This document shows positions 18,590-29,300 of a stretch of DNA of 64,000 bases, one piece after another. Positions within the stretch are counted from its first letter, which is position 1. Each line of letters begins with the position of its first letter. Made by a program: the position numbers and the translations under genes. The stretch comes from Streptomyces fumanus (lineage in GTDB: Bacteria > Actinomycetota > Actinomycetes > Streptomycetales > Streptomycetaceae): the NCBI RefSeq assembly GCF_014655295.1, contig NZ_BNBI01000004.1, forward strand, positions 478,396-542,395, read 5' to 3'. The notes under the pieces are model-generated. The model made no database searches and was not told the origin of the DNA. It worked only from the letters and a program-made list of their open reading frames with translations.

Positions 18590-19060
18590 TCATTCGCTGA
18601 GGGTCCAGTTGGCTGTGAGGGAAGAAGCACTCCCCAGGCGAAGAGGCGTCCGCATGTCCGCCTCGAGGGCGGCAGCCGGTCGGTGGCCTCCCAGGCCGGG
18701 GCCGTGCTGGTGGTGGAGACGGTCCGGCCCTGGCCCTGGGCGCCAGGATGCGGACGTTCCTTCCGGACGATCGGCCGCATGCCCTTTGGCCAGCCGGCCA
18801 GGCAGTCGCTGCCGGCGTCGATCTCCGCGCCCTGGGCGCCGTCGCGGATGCCGCCGTCGGGTTCCACGGCCGGCGTCCAGGCCGAGGCCGGCACCTTCAG
18901 GACGGCCTGATGGAGGGCATCGGTGATGGCCGTGCCGACCGAGTACGACAGCCACGACCCGCGCTTGGTGAGCCAGGCGACGAGGGTGTGGGTGCCGCCG
19001 TCGGAGTCGGCGCGGATCAGCGTCTTCCGTCCCCGCCGGTACTGTTTCGCGGGCTGGGAA
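18590..19060 (-). pseudogene. IS1380-family transposase fragment
   Basis: Minus-strand reading gives KTLIRADSDGGTHTLVAWL, RGSWLSYSVGTAITDALH, VPASAWTPAVEPDGGIRDGA and WPKGMRPIVRKERPHPGAQ, the central portion of IS1380-type transposases, then goes out of frame. It directly abuts the IS5 fragment, indicating nested insertion or deletion between two elements. Confidence 0.7.
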
Positions 19061-19521
19061 GGCCGAGGCCGAGGCCGACGTGCCGCGGAGTCGGAGGAGG
19101 AGCGGACGACTCCTTCGCTTCAGGCTGCTTCCCCGCGCGCGTGCCGCAGCGCCTCGTCCTCGACCGTCACGTCCACGACGACCGGCTTGCCGCCGGAGAT
19201 CCGGTACTCACCGTGCACCGGTTCGCCCCCGTCTCCGTACGTCCGGGGCGACAGCGGGAGAAGCCGTGCCGTTCCCGGCAGTTCGCGGTCCCGTCGCCCG
19301 GTGTCCACGTGGTGGTATTTATCGATTGCGGGCGACCTGTCGGCAAGATGTTCGGAGGACAGTGGTTTCTGGCTACATTTTCGTCGTTCCCATATTCGCG
19401 TGGGAGGGCATCTGCCGGTGCCGCGGAACGATGCTGGTGATAGGGCGATAGTGTTCCGCTCCAGCGGCTGGGGGGACGCGAAACCTCCCGTGCGAAATTG
19501 CGAACAGGGCATGTGGGGGGC
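19061..19521. other. Region upstream of the NRPS/hydrazine operon
   Basis: About 460 bp separating transposase debris from the first biosynthetic gene. It contains an A/T-richer part (about 19,315-19,400) that is the likely promoter of the ten-gene operon. No coding gene is supported. I did not recognise an iron box or other operator. Confidence 0.4.
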
Positions 19522-20898
19522 ATGGAGAAATTTCTCGGTTCATCGCGTCGTTCGTTCGACATCTGGAGTGAACTCCCCCCGTCCTTCCGGGAAAGCGTCC
19601 TGGCCCGCCCGGCCGCCGACGTGCGGAGCGTCCATGACGGGATCAGCGGCTCCAAGGGGACCTGGCGCCCCGTGCGCCCGAGTTTCGTCGACCGGACCCA
19701 CTTCGATGAACTGGGACGCGTTTCCGCACGTCTCATGCGGTTGATCCTCGATGCCTGCCGCCGCCGGGCCGCCACGGTCGGCGAGCTCCAGGACGTGCTG
19801 GGCGTGGACGAGACCGACACCCCGCTCCTGTCCCGGGCGGAACCGCTGGGCGAGCACCTGCTCGTCGCGGCGCGCCCCGACATCGTCTACCGGTCCGGCG
19901 TCCCCTATTTCGTGGAATTCAATATCGACGGGGCGCTCGGCGGCACACTCCAGGCCGACCTCCTTGCCGCGCGATTTCGCGCTCTCTATCACCGGCTTCC
20001 CGGCGGGCACCGCATAGACGCCCCGCCGTCCGCCGTGGATTCCCGTTTCGCCGAAATCCGTACGTCACTGGGACTTCCGGAAGGCTCCCGGGTCGCCATT
20101 CCCGTGTTCAGCAAAGGCGCGGCGCCCGGACTCGAAGACCCCGACGCCTTCCTCGCCTGGCTGGCCCCCATGTGCGAGAGCGGCCGACGGCACGGCATGG
20201 ACACCGTCGCCTGCACGATGGACCGGCTGGAGACCGGTGCGGACGACGTCCTGCTGCTCGACGGGCAACCGGTGGACGCGGTACTCCGGCTCTTCCTCAG
20301 CGCCGACCAGCCGCCGAGCCCGGGCCTGGACGCCCTGCTGCGCGCCGTGCGCGCCGGCCGGGTGCGGATGCACACGTCCGAGGCCACCTGGCTGCTCAGC
20401 GACAAGTCCACGATGGCCTGGCTCTGGACCGACAAGGAATTCCTCCCGGAGGACGACCGGCGGCTGGTCGAGCGGCACCTGCCCTGGACGGCCCTGTTCC
20501 CCGGCCACGGCCGCCAGGGCGACGAACTGCTGCGGTACGCCCTGGCCCACCGCACGGAGCTGGTCCTCAAACCCACCGGCGGCTACGGCGGCGGTGGTGT
20601 GGTCCTCGGCCCCGAGACCGGCGACGAGGAGTGGCGGGAGGCGCTCGACCACGCCCGGTGGGCCGGACGCCACATCCTGCAAACCCACGTGACGCCGGAC
20701 CGGCTGGCGCTGGACTTCCAGGACCAGGAGACCGGTGCCGTGGAACACGCCCAGGTGCCCTTCGTCGTCGGCCCGTTCATGTTCGGCCAGGCCCCCTCGG
20801 GCGTACTGGTCCGGCACGGCGTCCCCGGCGGCGGACCCGTCCTCAACGCGCACCACGGCGCCCTGATGAGCTCCGCGGTCCTGGTGGACCGATGTTGA
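19522..20898 (+). CDS. ATP-grasp enzyme (circularly permuted type)
   Basis: A 458-residue protein starting MEKFLGSSRRSFDIWSEL. In-frame GTG and TTG codons upstream are alternatives. The segment LVLKPTGGYGGGGVVLGPET near residue 350 is the K-P-x-x-Y-G-G-x-G-V nucleotide-binding motif of circularly permuted ATP-grasp ligases (glutathionylspermidine-synthase-like fold). EFNIDGALGGTLQADLL is a further acidic metal/ATP site. Such enzymes join a carboxylate to an amine with ATP. It opens the operon and overlaps the next gene by seven bases, so it probably forms an amide or activates a precursor in the pathway. Confidence 0.75.
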   Translation: MEKFLGSSRRSFDIWSELPPSFRESVLARPAADVRSVHDGISGSKGTWRPVRPSFVDRTHFDELGRVSARLMRLILDACRRRAATVGELQDVLGVDETDTPLLSRAEPLGEHLLVAARPDIVYRSGVPYFVEFNIDGALGGTLQADLLAARFRALYHRLPGGHRIDAPPSAVDSRFAEIRTSLGLPEGSRVAIPVFSKGAAPGLEDPDAFLAWLAPMCESGRRHGMDTVACTMDRLETGADDVLLLDGQPVDAVLRLFLSADQPPSPGLDALLRAVRAGRVRMHTSEATWLLSDKSTMAWLWTDKEFLPEDDRRLVERHLPWTALFPGHGRQGDELLRYALAHRTELVLKPTGGYGGGGVVLGPETGDEEWREALDHARWAGRHILQTHVTPDRLALDFQDQETGAVEHAQVPFVVGPFMFGQAPSGVLVRHGVPGGGPVLNAHHGALMSSAVLVDRC

Positions 20899-22625
20899 AA
20901 GTCCTCCGGAGGGGACGGGACACCCCGGGGAACGAGCGGCTGGGTCCCACCTTCCGGCTCTTCCAGTCCGCCGTGGTCTCCTCGGACCTCGCGGACGGCA
21001 TCTACAAGATCGCGGTTCCGCTGCTGGCCCTCGGGATCAGCCGCTCCGCGCTCGCGGTCAGCGCGGTGGGCCTCGCCGTCCGGCTGCCCTGGCTCATCGC
21101 CACCCTGCCCGCGGGGGTGCTCGCCGACCGGTACCCGCCCCGGACCGTGATGCGCTGGGCGTCGGCGCTCCGGCTGCCGCTGGTGGCCGTCATGTGCGTC
21201 CTGGCGGCGACCGACCGGCTGCCCCTGTGGGTCCTGATCGTCACCGCCTTCCTCATCGGCTGCGCCGGCACCTTCGTCGACGTGGCCGCCCAGTCCCAGT
21301 TGCCCCGGCTCGTGCCGGTGGGGCAACTGCGCAAGGCCAACGCCTCCCTGCAGTCCACCCAGATGTTCCTCGCGCAGCTCATCGGTCCCGCCCTCGGCGG
21401 CTATGTGGTGGCCCTGGGCTCGGGCGGCGGACTCGCCGTGGTGGTCGCCCTGTACGTGGTCACCGTCTGGGCGCTCGGGCTGCTGCCCGCGGCCGTCGAG
21501 CGGGCGACGGCGAGCCACGCCCGCCAGACGCCCGCACCGGTCCCCGAGGACGGACGCCGATCGTCGCTCGGCTCGCTGATCGCCGAACTCGGCGACGGCC
21601 TGCGCTACTTCCGCGGCCGCAAGGACCTCGCCAGGCTCGCGACGGCCGCCGCCGTCAACAACCTCTCCTACTCCATGTGCCTGACCATGCTGCCGCTGTG
21701 GGCGGTGCGGCCCGGACGGCTCGGACTCTCCGAGACCGGCTACGGGCTGCTGCTCACCTGTCTCGCGGTCGGCAGCATCCTCGCCGGACTGGTGGCCGGA
21801 AGGGTCCTGAAGGCGGTCGGTGACGCACCGGTCATGCGGTTCGGCGCACCGGTCCTCGGCGTCTGCTTCCTCGCCCTGGCCGTGCCCGCCGTGCCCGTCG
21901 TCGCCCTGGGCCTCTTCGTCTACGGGCTGGTCTCCATGGTCTGGAACGTGGCGGTGACCTCCTACCGCCAGGCCACCGTGCCCCTGCCCCTGTTCGGACG
22001 GGTGAACGCCGCGTACCGCTGGCTGACCTGGGGGGTCATTCCGTTCGGTTCGCTGGCGGGCGGCACCCTGTCCGCCACGGCCGGCCTCACCTGGGTCTTC
22101 CTGACCGCGGGCGCCCTGCCCCTGATCGCGGGGGCCCTGCTGCCCCCGCCCCGGCCACAGGCGGCACCCGCACCCCCGGACACCACCGCGCCGACGGCTC
22201 CGCCCGCCTCCGAGCCCTCCCGGGCGGGGGAGCGCGTCACCGAGCTCGCGCGGCCCGGAGAACGTGCCGCCGAGCCCACTCGGCCCGGTGAGCGAGTCAC
22301 CCAGCCCATCCGGCCCGGGGAACGCGTCACCGAGCCCGCGCTGCCCGGGGAGCGCGCCGCCGAGCCCACCCGGCCCGGGGAACGCGCCGCCGAGCCCACT
22401 CGGCCCGGAGAGCGCGTCACCCAGCCCACTCGACCCGGGGAACGCACCGCCGAGCCCACGCAGCCCGGAGAGCGCGCCGCCGCCTCGGCGGACGCCCCCG
22501 CCGACGCCCCCACCGAGACGTCCGGTCACGCTCCGGGCCCGGTGCGCGCCGGCCGTCCGGACCCGGGGCGCCGGGAACCATCGCCCGCCGACGCCCAGGA
22601 CACAGCGCCCGCCGACCGGGCCTAG
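20892..22625 (+). CDS. MFS exporter with C-terminal decapeptide-repeat tail
   Basis: A 577-residue protein. The ATG overlaps the previous stop (ATGTTGA). Residues about 30-420 form a 12-helix major facilitator transporter with the loop motif GVLADRYPPRTVMRW between helices 2 and 3, as in enterobactin-exporter-like permeases. The last 150 residues are hydrophilic and contain nine copies of a ten-residue repeat (consensus RPGERVTEPT), then an Ala/Pro/Asp-rich end, none of it usual for the family. It is likely the exporter or self-resistance pump for the NRPS product, with the tail on the cytoplasmic side if both termini are inside. Confidence 0.85.
   Translation: MLKVLRRGRDTPGNERLGPTFRLFQSAVVSSDLADGIYKIAVPLLALGISRSALAVSAVGLAVRLPWLIATLPAGVLADRYPPRTVMRWASALRLPLVAVMCVLAATDRLPLWVLIVTAFLIGCAGTFVDVAAQSQLPRLVPVGQLRKANASLQSTQMFLAQLIGPALGGYVVALGSGGGLAVVVALYVVTVWALGLLPAAVERATASHARQTPAPVPEDGRRSSLGSLIAELGDGLRYFRGRKDLARLATAAAVNNLSYSMCLTMLPLWAVRPGRLGLSETGYGLLLTCLAVGSILAGLVAGRVLKAVGDAPVMRFGAPVLGVCFLALAVPAVPVVALGLFVYGLVSMVWNVAVTSYRQATVPLPLFGRVNAAYRWLTWGVIPFGSLAGGTLSATAGLTWVFLTAGALPLIAGALLPPPRPQAAPAPPDTTAPTAPPASEPSRAGERVTELARPGERAAEPTRPGERVTQPIRPGERVTEPALPGERAAEPTRPGERAAEPTRPGERVTQPTRPGERTAEPTQPGERAAASADAPADAPTETSGHAPGPVRAGRPDPGRREPSPADAQDTAPADRA
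22221..22490 (+). repeat. Nine 30-bp tandem repeats inside the MFS gene
   Basis: The 30-bp unit codes for ten residues: R-[PA]-G-E-R-[VAT]-[TA]-[EQ]-[PL]-x. Copies differ mainly at codons 6, 7, 8 and 10, so units are imperfect and alternate between VTEP/VTQP and AAEP forms. The period keeps the frame, allowing copy-number change without inactivating the gene. Confidence 0.9.
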
Positions 22626-22749
22626 GCGTCCCGCGCGGCGGGGGACCGACCCGTCCACCGGACGTTCCCGCGCCCGCTCACCTCTCGTCCCGCTCCAGTA
22701 CCGCAGTCCGCCCCGCCCCGCACCGACCACACGGAAATGGTGTCCCCGC

Positions 22750-25700
22750 ATGTCGTTCCTGCATGACCTGCTCACGGCGCAGGCCACCTCGGCCCCCACC
22801 CGCACCGCCGCTCTCCTCGGAGACTCGTCGGCCACCTACGCCCAGGTGGAGGCGGAGGCGGACCGGATCGCCGCGGCCCTCGCCACCCGGGGGGTCCGCC
22901 CCGGCGACCGTGTCGGACTGCACATGTCGCGCTCCCTCGCGCTGCTGCCCGCGCTCTTCGGCATCCTCCGCGCCGGTGGCGTCTGCGTCCCGGTCGACCC
23001 GGAGGACCCCGCCGAGCGCCGCTCCGCCATCCTGGAGTACTCGGGCGCCGCGACCATCCTCACCGAGCGCGCCCTGCTGGACGGGCCCGCCCCCGCCGGC
23101 ACCCGGCAGACCGCCGTCGAGGACCTGCTCGACGCCGCCGTGGAACCGCTCCCCGGTCCGGTCGCACTCGCCCCGGACGCGCTGGCGTTCATCTTCTACA
23201 CCTCCGGTTCCACCGGCGCGCCCAAGGGCGTGATGCTCTCCCACCGGGCCCTGCTCAGCGGCCAGCGCTGGCTCCAGCGCACCTTCCCGCTCGAGCCCGG
23301 CGACCGCCAGTTGCTGCGCACCACCCTCAGCATCACCAACCTGGTCCGCGAGGTGTTCTGGCCGGTGCTCTCCGGCGGCACCGTGGTCATCGTCCCGCCG
23401 GGCGACCACAAGGACCCCGACCGGCTGGTCGAGCTGATCGGCAGCGGTTCCGTGACGACCCTGATGGTCGTCCCGGCGCTGCTCTCCGGCATCCTGGAGA
23501 ACCCCGGCTTCGCCGCGAACACCTCGCTGAAGTACGTCTTCTGCAGCAGCGACGTGATGCCCGGCGCCCTTCCGGAGAAGTACTTCGCCACCGGCCCGTC
23601 CGCCCGGCTGTTCAACGTCTACGGACTCACCGAGGCCCTCTACAGCACCTACTGGGAGTGCCTGCCCGGTGCCGAGTACGACGGCTTCGTGCCGGTCGGC
23701 CACCCGGCCGAGCTGACCCCCAGGGTCCTCGACGCCGACCTCGCCCCGGTCCCGCCGGGCGAGACGGGCGAACTCTGCCTGGCCGGCGTGGGCATGGCCG
23801 AGGGCTACGACCGGCTGCCCCAGCTCACCGCCGCCAAGTTCGCCGAGACCGGCGGCGGCCGGGTGTTCCGCACCGGCGACCTGGCGCGGCAGTCCGAGGA
23901 CGGCCGCATCGAACTCCTCGGCAGGATGGACGACCAGGTCAAGATCGCCGGCTACCGGGTGGAGCTGGGCGAGGTCGAGGCGCGGCTGCTGGAGGTCCCC
24001 GGTGTCACCGGCGCCGTCGTCTCCGGGCTGCGCGGCGCGGGCGGACACCAGCGGCTGGTCGCCCACCTGACCTGCGGGCAGGAACCGCCCACCGCCGCCG
24101 CGATCCGCGCCCACCTGGCCGACCGGCTGCCGTACTACATGGTCCCGGCCGCCTTCACCGTCATCGACACGATCCCGCTCACCCACAACGGCAAGGTGGA
24201 CCGCCGTTCCCTGCACGAACTGCCGGGCGCCCACCTGGAACTGGCCGAGGAGTACACGGCCGCGCGCAACGAGCTGGAGAGCTACCTGTGCGCGCTGTGG
24301 GCCGAGATCCTGGAACGGCCCGCCGTCGGCATCCACGACAACTTCTTCGCGCTGGGCGGCGACTCCATCCAGGGCTTCCTGGTCAGCGCCAAGGCCAACC
24401 GCGACGGCATCCGTCTGAGCGCCACCCAGGTCTTCGCCACCCCCACCATCGCCGAGACCGCCGCCCTGATCGAGGCCCAGGGCGGCTCCGGCCCCGCGCC
24501 GTCCAACTCCTTCGAACCGCGGGGCTTCACCCTCGCGGCCGACGACCTGGCCGCGGTGCGCGCGGCCGCGGCCGACCCCGACGGCATCGAGACGGTGTAC
24601 CCGCTCACCGAGATGCAGAAGGGCATGCTCTTCCACTCGCTGCTCGACCCGGACTCCGGGGTGTACTTCGAGCAGTTCCTGTACGCGGTCGACGGCGAGG
24701 TCGACCTCGACGCGTATCACCGGGCCTGGCAGCGGGTCGTCGACCGGCACGAGATCCTGCGGGTCTGGATCGCGACCAAGGGCCTGTCCGAGCCGCTCCA
24801 GGCGGTGCAGCGCACCGCCGAGCTGGAGTGGACCGTGCTCGACTGGTCCGACCGCACCGAGGCCGAGCAGGCCGCGCTGCTGGAGCGTTACCTCGACGAG
24901 GACCGGCACCGCGGCTTCGCGTACGACCGGGCGCCGCTGTTCCGGCTGACCATGGTGCGACTGGGAGCCACGACGTACAAGCTGGTGATGAGTTACCACC
25001 ACCTGATCCTCGACGCGTGGTCGCTCTTCGTCCTGCTGCGCGACTCCCTGGAGATCTACCACTCCGGTCTCGAGGGACGGCTGCCCGAGCTGCGTCCGAC
25101 GCGTTCCTTCGGCGACTACGTGTCCTTCCTGGAACAGGAGGACATCAAGGGGGCCCGGGACTACTGGCTGGAGCGGCTGGCGGGCTTCCGCCGCCCGACC
25201 GTCATCGGCCGTTCCGCGCGGCTCGGCCTCTCCGCCAGCTCCCAGGAGATGCACGCCGAGGCCCGCCTCGACCTCGGCGAGGAACTGACCGAGCGGCTGC
25301 TCGCCTACGGCCGCGCCCACCAGTTGACCCTCAACTCCCTGGTGCAGGGCGCCTGGGCCGTGGTCGTGGGCGGGTGCAGCGGCCAGGACGACGTCTGCTT
25401 CGGCATCACCATCACCCACCGCCCGGTGGGGCTGGCCGGGGTCGAGGACATCGTCGGCATCTTCATCAACAGCCTCCCGATGCGGGTGAACCTGGAGCCC
25501 GAGCAGCCCATCGGCCACTGGCTCCAGCAGATCCAGCGCACCCAGGTCGCCGCCCGCTCCCACGACCACTACCCGCTGCCGCTGATCCAGCAGCGCACCG
25601 ACCTGCCCAGCGGACAGCCCCTGTTCGAGTCGCTGCTGATCTTCGAGAACTTCCCCCGGGGCACCGGCTGGACCGGCCGGGGCGGGCTGGACGTGCGCCA

Positions 25701-26238
25701 AGAGCGCTACGTCGGCTGGACCAACTACCCATTCGCCATCGAGGCGATGCCCGAGGAACAGTTGTTCTTCCAGGTCAAGTACGACCTGGCGTTCTTCGAC
25801 GCGGAGTCGGTGGACCGGGTCCTGGGCGCCTTCCGCGGTGTCCTGGAAGCCATCGCCGACGGCGGTACGACCACGGTGGGCAAGCTCGCCGAGCACATCG
25901 CGGCGAGCCGGCCCGCCCCGGCGGCCGGTCCCGGGACCGCGGACGCCGGCGCGCCGGCGCCGTTCCCGGCCCGCGGCACCGCCGCGACCGCGGGGATCAC
26001 CACGGCCCCCTCCACCGAGGACGAGACCGCGCTGGCCGCGATCTGGGCGCAGGTGCTCCAGGTCGAGCAGGTCGACGTCCACACCCCGTTCCTGGCGCTG
26101 GGCGGCAGTTCGCTGGCGGCCATGCGGCTCGTGGCGCTCGCCCAGGCCGAGGGCTTCGACTTCGAACTGAGCGAGCTGTTCGCCGAGGACGGCACCGTCC
26201 ACCGGCTCGCCGCGGACGAGGACGGCGACGGGCGGTAA
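22750..26238 (+). CDS. Nonribosomal peptide synthetase 1 (A-T-C-T)
   Basis: A 1162-residue protein starting MSFLHDLLTAQATSAP. Domains: adenylation (about 1-500; core motif FYTSGSTGAPKGVMLSH, GYRVELGEVE, NGKVDRR), carrier T1 (LGGDS, Ser539), condensation (about 590-1010; active site HHLILDAW with His750) and a terminal carrier T2 (LGGSS, Ser1121). Aligning the A domain with GrsA gives the pocket code T-N-R-M-F-S-V-Y-S-K. The usual Asp235 that holds the substrate alpha-amine is Thr, so the substrate is probably not an ordinary alpha-amino acid. The C-T pair has no A domain, so T2 must be loaded in trans or act as a transfer station. Confidence 0.9.
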   Translation: MSFLHDLLTAQATSAPTRTAALLGDSSATYAQVEAEADRIAAALATRGVRPGDRVGLHMSRSLALLPALFGILRAGGVCVPVDPEDPAERRSAILEYSGAATILTERALLDGPAPAGTRQTAVEDLLDAAVEPLPGPVALAPDALAFIFYTSGSTGAPKGVMLSHRALLSGQRWLQRTFPLEPGDRQLLRTTLSITNLVREVFWPVLSGGTVVIVPPGDHKDPDRLVELIGSGSVTTLMVVPALLSGILENPGFAANTSLKYVFCSSDVMPGALPEKYFATGPSARLFNVYGLTEALYSTYWECLPGAEYDGFVPVGHPAELTPRVLDADLAPVPPGETGELCLAGVGMAEGYDRLPQLTAAKFAETGGGRVFRTGDLARQSEDGRIELLGRMDDQVKIAGYRVELGEVEARLLEVPGVTGAVVSGLRGAGGHQRLVAHLTCGQEPPTAAAIRAHLADRLPYYMVPAAFTVIDTIPLTHNGKVDRRSLHELPGAHLELAEEYTAARNELESYLCALWAEILERPAVGIHDNFFALGGDSIQGFLVSAKANRDGIRLSATQVFATPTIAETAALIEAQGGSGPAPSNSFEPRGFTLAADDLAAVRAAAADPDGIETVYPLTEMQKGMLFHSLLDPDSGVYFEQFLYAVDGEVDLDAYHRAWQRVVDRHEILRVWIATKGLSEPLQAVQRTAELEWTVLDWSDRTEAEQAALLERYLDEDRHRGFAYDRAPLFRLTMVRLGATTYKLVMSYHHLILDAWSLFVLLRDSLEIYHSGLEGRLPELRPTRSFGDYVSFLEQEDIKGARDYWLERLAGFRRPTVIGRSARLGLSASSQEMHAEARLDLGEELTERLLAYGRAHQLTLNSLVQGAWAVVVGGCSGQDDVCFGITITHRPVGLAGVEDIVGIFINSLPMRVNLEPEQPIGHWLQQIQRTQVAARSHDHYPLPLIQQRTDLPSGQPLFESLLIFENFPRGTGWTGRGGLDVRQERYVGWTNYPFAIEAMPEEQLFFQVKYDLAFFDAESVDRVLGAFRGVLEAIADGGTTTVGKLAEHIAASRPAPAAGPGTADAGAPAPFPARGTAATAGITTAPSTEDETALAAIWAQVLQVEQVDVHTPFLALGGSSLAAMRLVALAQAEGFDFELSELFAEDGTVHRLAADEDGDGR

Positions 26239-26322
26239 CGGCACCGGGGGAAGCGGTGGCCCCGGCACGGGCGGGGCCACCACGGGCGCGACGACGGCCA
26301 CGGGCCGGAAGGGTACGGCGAG

Positions 26323-29300
26323 GTGGAAGACACACAGCGGGGCACGGGGGAGCGGGACACGCCCGGGCTCCTTCGGGAACTGGCCGAGTACGGCGTCATG
26401 GTGCGCTCGCGCCGCGGCAGGCTGTCCGTCGACGCGCCGCCGGACGCCCCTCGGCAACTCCTGGACCGCCTCACCGCCGCCGGCCGGCCGGTCCTCGACA
26501 CCATCGCCGCCCACTCCGGTCTGCCCGGCCCCGCGGTCCCGGCGGCGGGGACCCGGCCGGCCGGGTCCCCGTTCCCGACCACCGATCTGCAGAGCGCTTA
26601 CCAGGTCGGCGAGTCGGACTTCCCCGAGCTGGCCACCGCGGCCTACGTCGCACACGGCTTCGAGGTCCCGGACCTCGACCCCGTACGCTGGCGCGACGCG
26701 CTGCGCGCGGTCCTCACCCGGCACGAGATGCTCCGCGCGGCGGTCGGCCCGGACGGCCTCCAACGGGTCGTACCGCTCGACGACGACTGGGGTCCGGTCC
26801 GGGTCGACTGGACTCACCTCGACGCCGCCGACGCCCGCGCGGCCTTTCCCGGGGAACGGCGGACGGCGGCCGCGCTGCTGCCCGGCCTGGCCGACGGACC
26901 CCAACTGGGCTGCGCCGTCTACTCCGCCCGGGGCACCACCCTCGTCCTGCTCTGCCTGCGGCTGTTCGTCCTGGACGCCCGCTCGATCGGGCTGATCTGC
27001 CGGGACCTGGCCGACGCCTACGCGGGCCGGGCCTTCGCCGGCCCGGCCGCACCGCCCGGGTACTTCGCCCGGTACGCCGAGGCCCTCGCCGCCCACCGGG
27101 ACAGCCAGGCGTACCGCAACGCGGTCGCGCACTGGCAGCGCCGGATACCCACCCTGCCGGGACCGCCGGCCCTGCCCGTCCTGTCCCGTCCCGCGCGGGC
27201 CCGGTTCGCCCGGGTCCGCCACCGGCTGCCCGCGCCGGTGTGGGACAGGCTGCGCGAACGGGCCCGTGGTGCGGGCCTGTCGGCCAACACCGTGCTCTGC
27301 GCCGCCTATGCCGAGGTGCTGCGCCGCTGGTCGGGCCGGCGTTCCTTCACCCTCACCGTCCTCGTCGCCACCCGCGCCATGCTGGCGGCGGACCCGGCGG
27401 GCACCGATGCGCACCGGACGCGTGCGTGGGCAACTTCGGCAGCACGCTGCTGCTGGAGTGCGACGGCACGGCTGACACCTTCGCCGAGCGCGCCGGGGCC
27501 CTGCAGCGGCGGCTGATGGCGGACCTGCCGCACACCTGGCTCTCCGGGGTGGAGCTGGCCCGGCGCGCCCGCCGCGGTCGTCCCGGTGCCACGGTGGGCA
27601 GCCCGTTCGTCTTCGCCTCCGGACTCGACGACGCGGCGTCCGACGCGCTGCCCCCGCACCTGTCGGCCGAGGGGTGGGAGCTGGTCTTCAAGTCCATGCA
27701 CACCCCGCAGGTCCTCCTCGACCACCAGGTCTCCGAGGAGGACGGGGAACTCGTCTGCACCTTCGACCACGTGGCCGACGCCTTCCCCGAGGGCCTGGTC
27801 GAGGAACTGGCGACCGCCCACGCCGACCTGCTGGGCCGGCTGGCCGGGGACGCCACGTCCTGGTCGGCCCCGCACCCGCCCCCGCTGCCCGAGGCGCTGC
27901 TGGCCGCGCGCACCGCCGCCAACCGCACCGCGCGCCGCTTCCCGGGCGGCGGGGTCCTGGACGGGCTGCGTGAGGGTGCCGCGCGCCACCCGGACCGCAT
28001 CGCGTTCCACGGCACGGACGGGAAGACCACGTACCGGCAGGCCGCCGACCGCGTGGCCCGCACCGCCGCGGCGCTGCACGCCTGCGGGACGGCCCCCGGC
28101 GAACCGGTCGGCGTACTGGCGCGCAAGAGCCCCGGCCAGTACCTCGCCGCCCTCTCGGTCGTCGCGGCCGGCGGCGCCTACGTGCCGCTCGGCGTCGACT
28201 GGCCGCCCGCCCGGCTCGACGACCTGCTCACCCGGCACGGCATCGGCAGGGTGCTGGCCGACGCGGAGGGGGCACGGCTCCTCACGGAGCTGCGACGGCC
28301 GGTCGACGTGCTCGCCCTCGACGCCGCCGGACGGCGGGACGCGCCGGCGCCCCTGCCCGTTCCCGCCCCCGACGACCTCGCGTACGTCATCTTCACCTCG
28401 GGCTCCACCGGTACCCCCAAGGGCGTCGCGATCCCGCACGGCGGCCTGCTCAACACCGTCCAGGACATGGTCGAGCGGTTCGGTGTCGGTCCCGACGACC
28501 GGCTGCTGTCGCTGTCCGAGCTGCACTTCGACCTCTCGGCCTTCGACCTGTTCGGCGGCGTGTACGCCGGCGGCACCGTCGTCGTCCCGCCCAGCGGCCC
28601 CCGCCCCGACCCCGACCTGTGGGCGCACTGGGTGCGGCACAGCGGCGCCACCGTCTGGAACACCGTTCCCGCGCTGCTCGAAATGCTCCTCGACCACCTC
28701 GGCGAGGAGCGCGCCGCCGAGGTCCTGGGCGGGCTGCGGCTGGTCCTGCTCAGCGGCGACTGGATTCCGCTCGGCCTGCCCGACCGGGTCCGGCGGGCCG
28801 CGCCCGAGGCCGAGGTGGTCGCGCTGGGCGGGGCCACCGAGGCGTCCATCTGGTCCAACTACCACGTCGTGGACCGGATCGACCCGTCCTGGAAGTCCGT
28901 GCCGTACGGGCTGCCCCTCGCCAACCAGCGCTACCACGTCCTCGACGCGGACTTCGCGGACGTGCCCCACTGGGTGCCCGGCGAGCTGTTCATCGCCGGC
29001 GACGGACTGGCCACGGGGTACTACGGGCAGCCCGAGCTGACCGCCGCCCGCTTCCCCACCCACCCCCGCACCGGCGAGCGCCTGTACCGCACCGGCGACC
29101 ACGCCCGCTACCGGCCCGACGGCACCCTGGAGTTCCTCGGCCGCCTCGACAGCCAGGTCAAGGTGCGCGGCTACCGGGTGGACCTCCTGGAGGTCGAGCA
29201 GAAGCTGGCGGAGCAGCCCGGCGTCCGGGCCGCGGCCTGCGTCGTCACCGGCACCGGTGCCGCCGCCCGTCTGATCGCCTTCCTCGTCACCGAGGACCCG

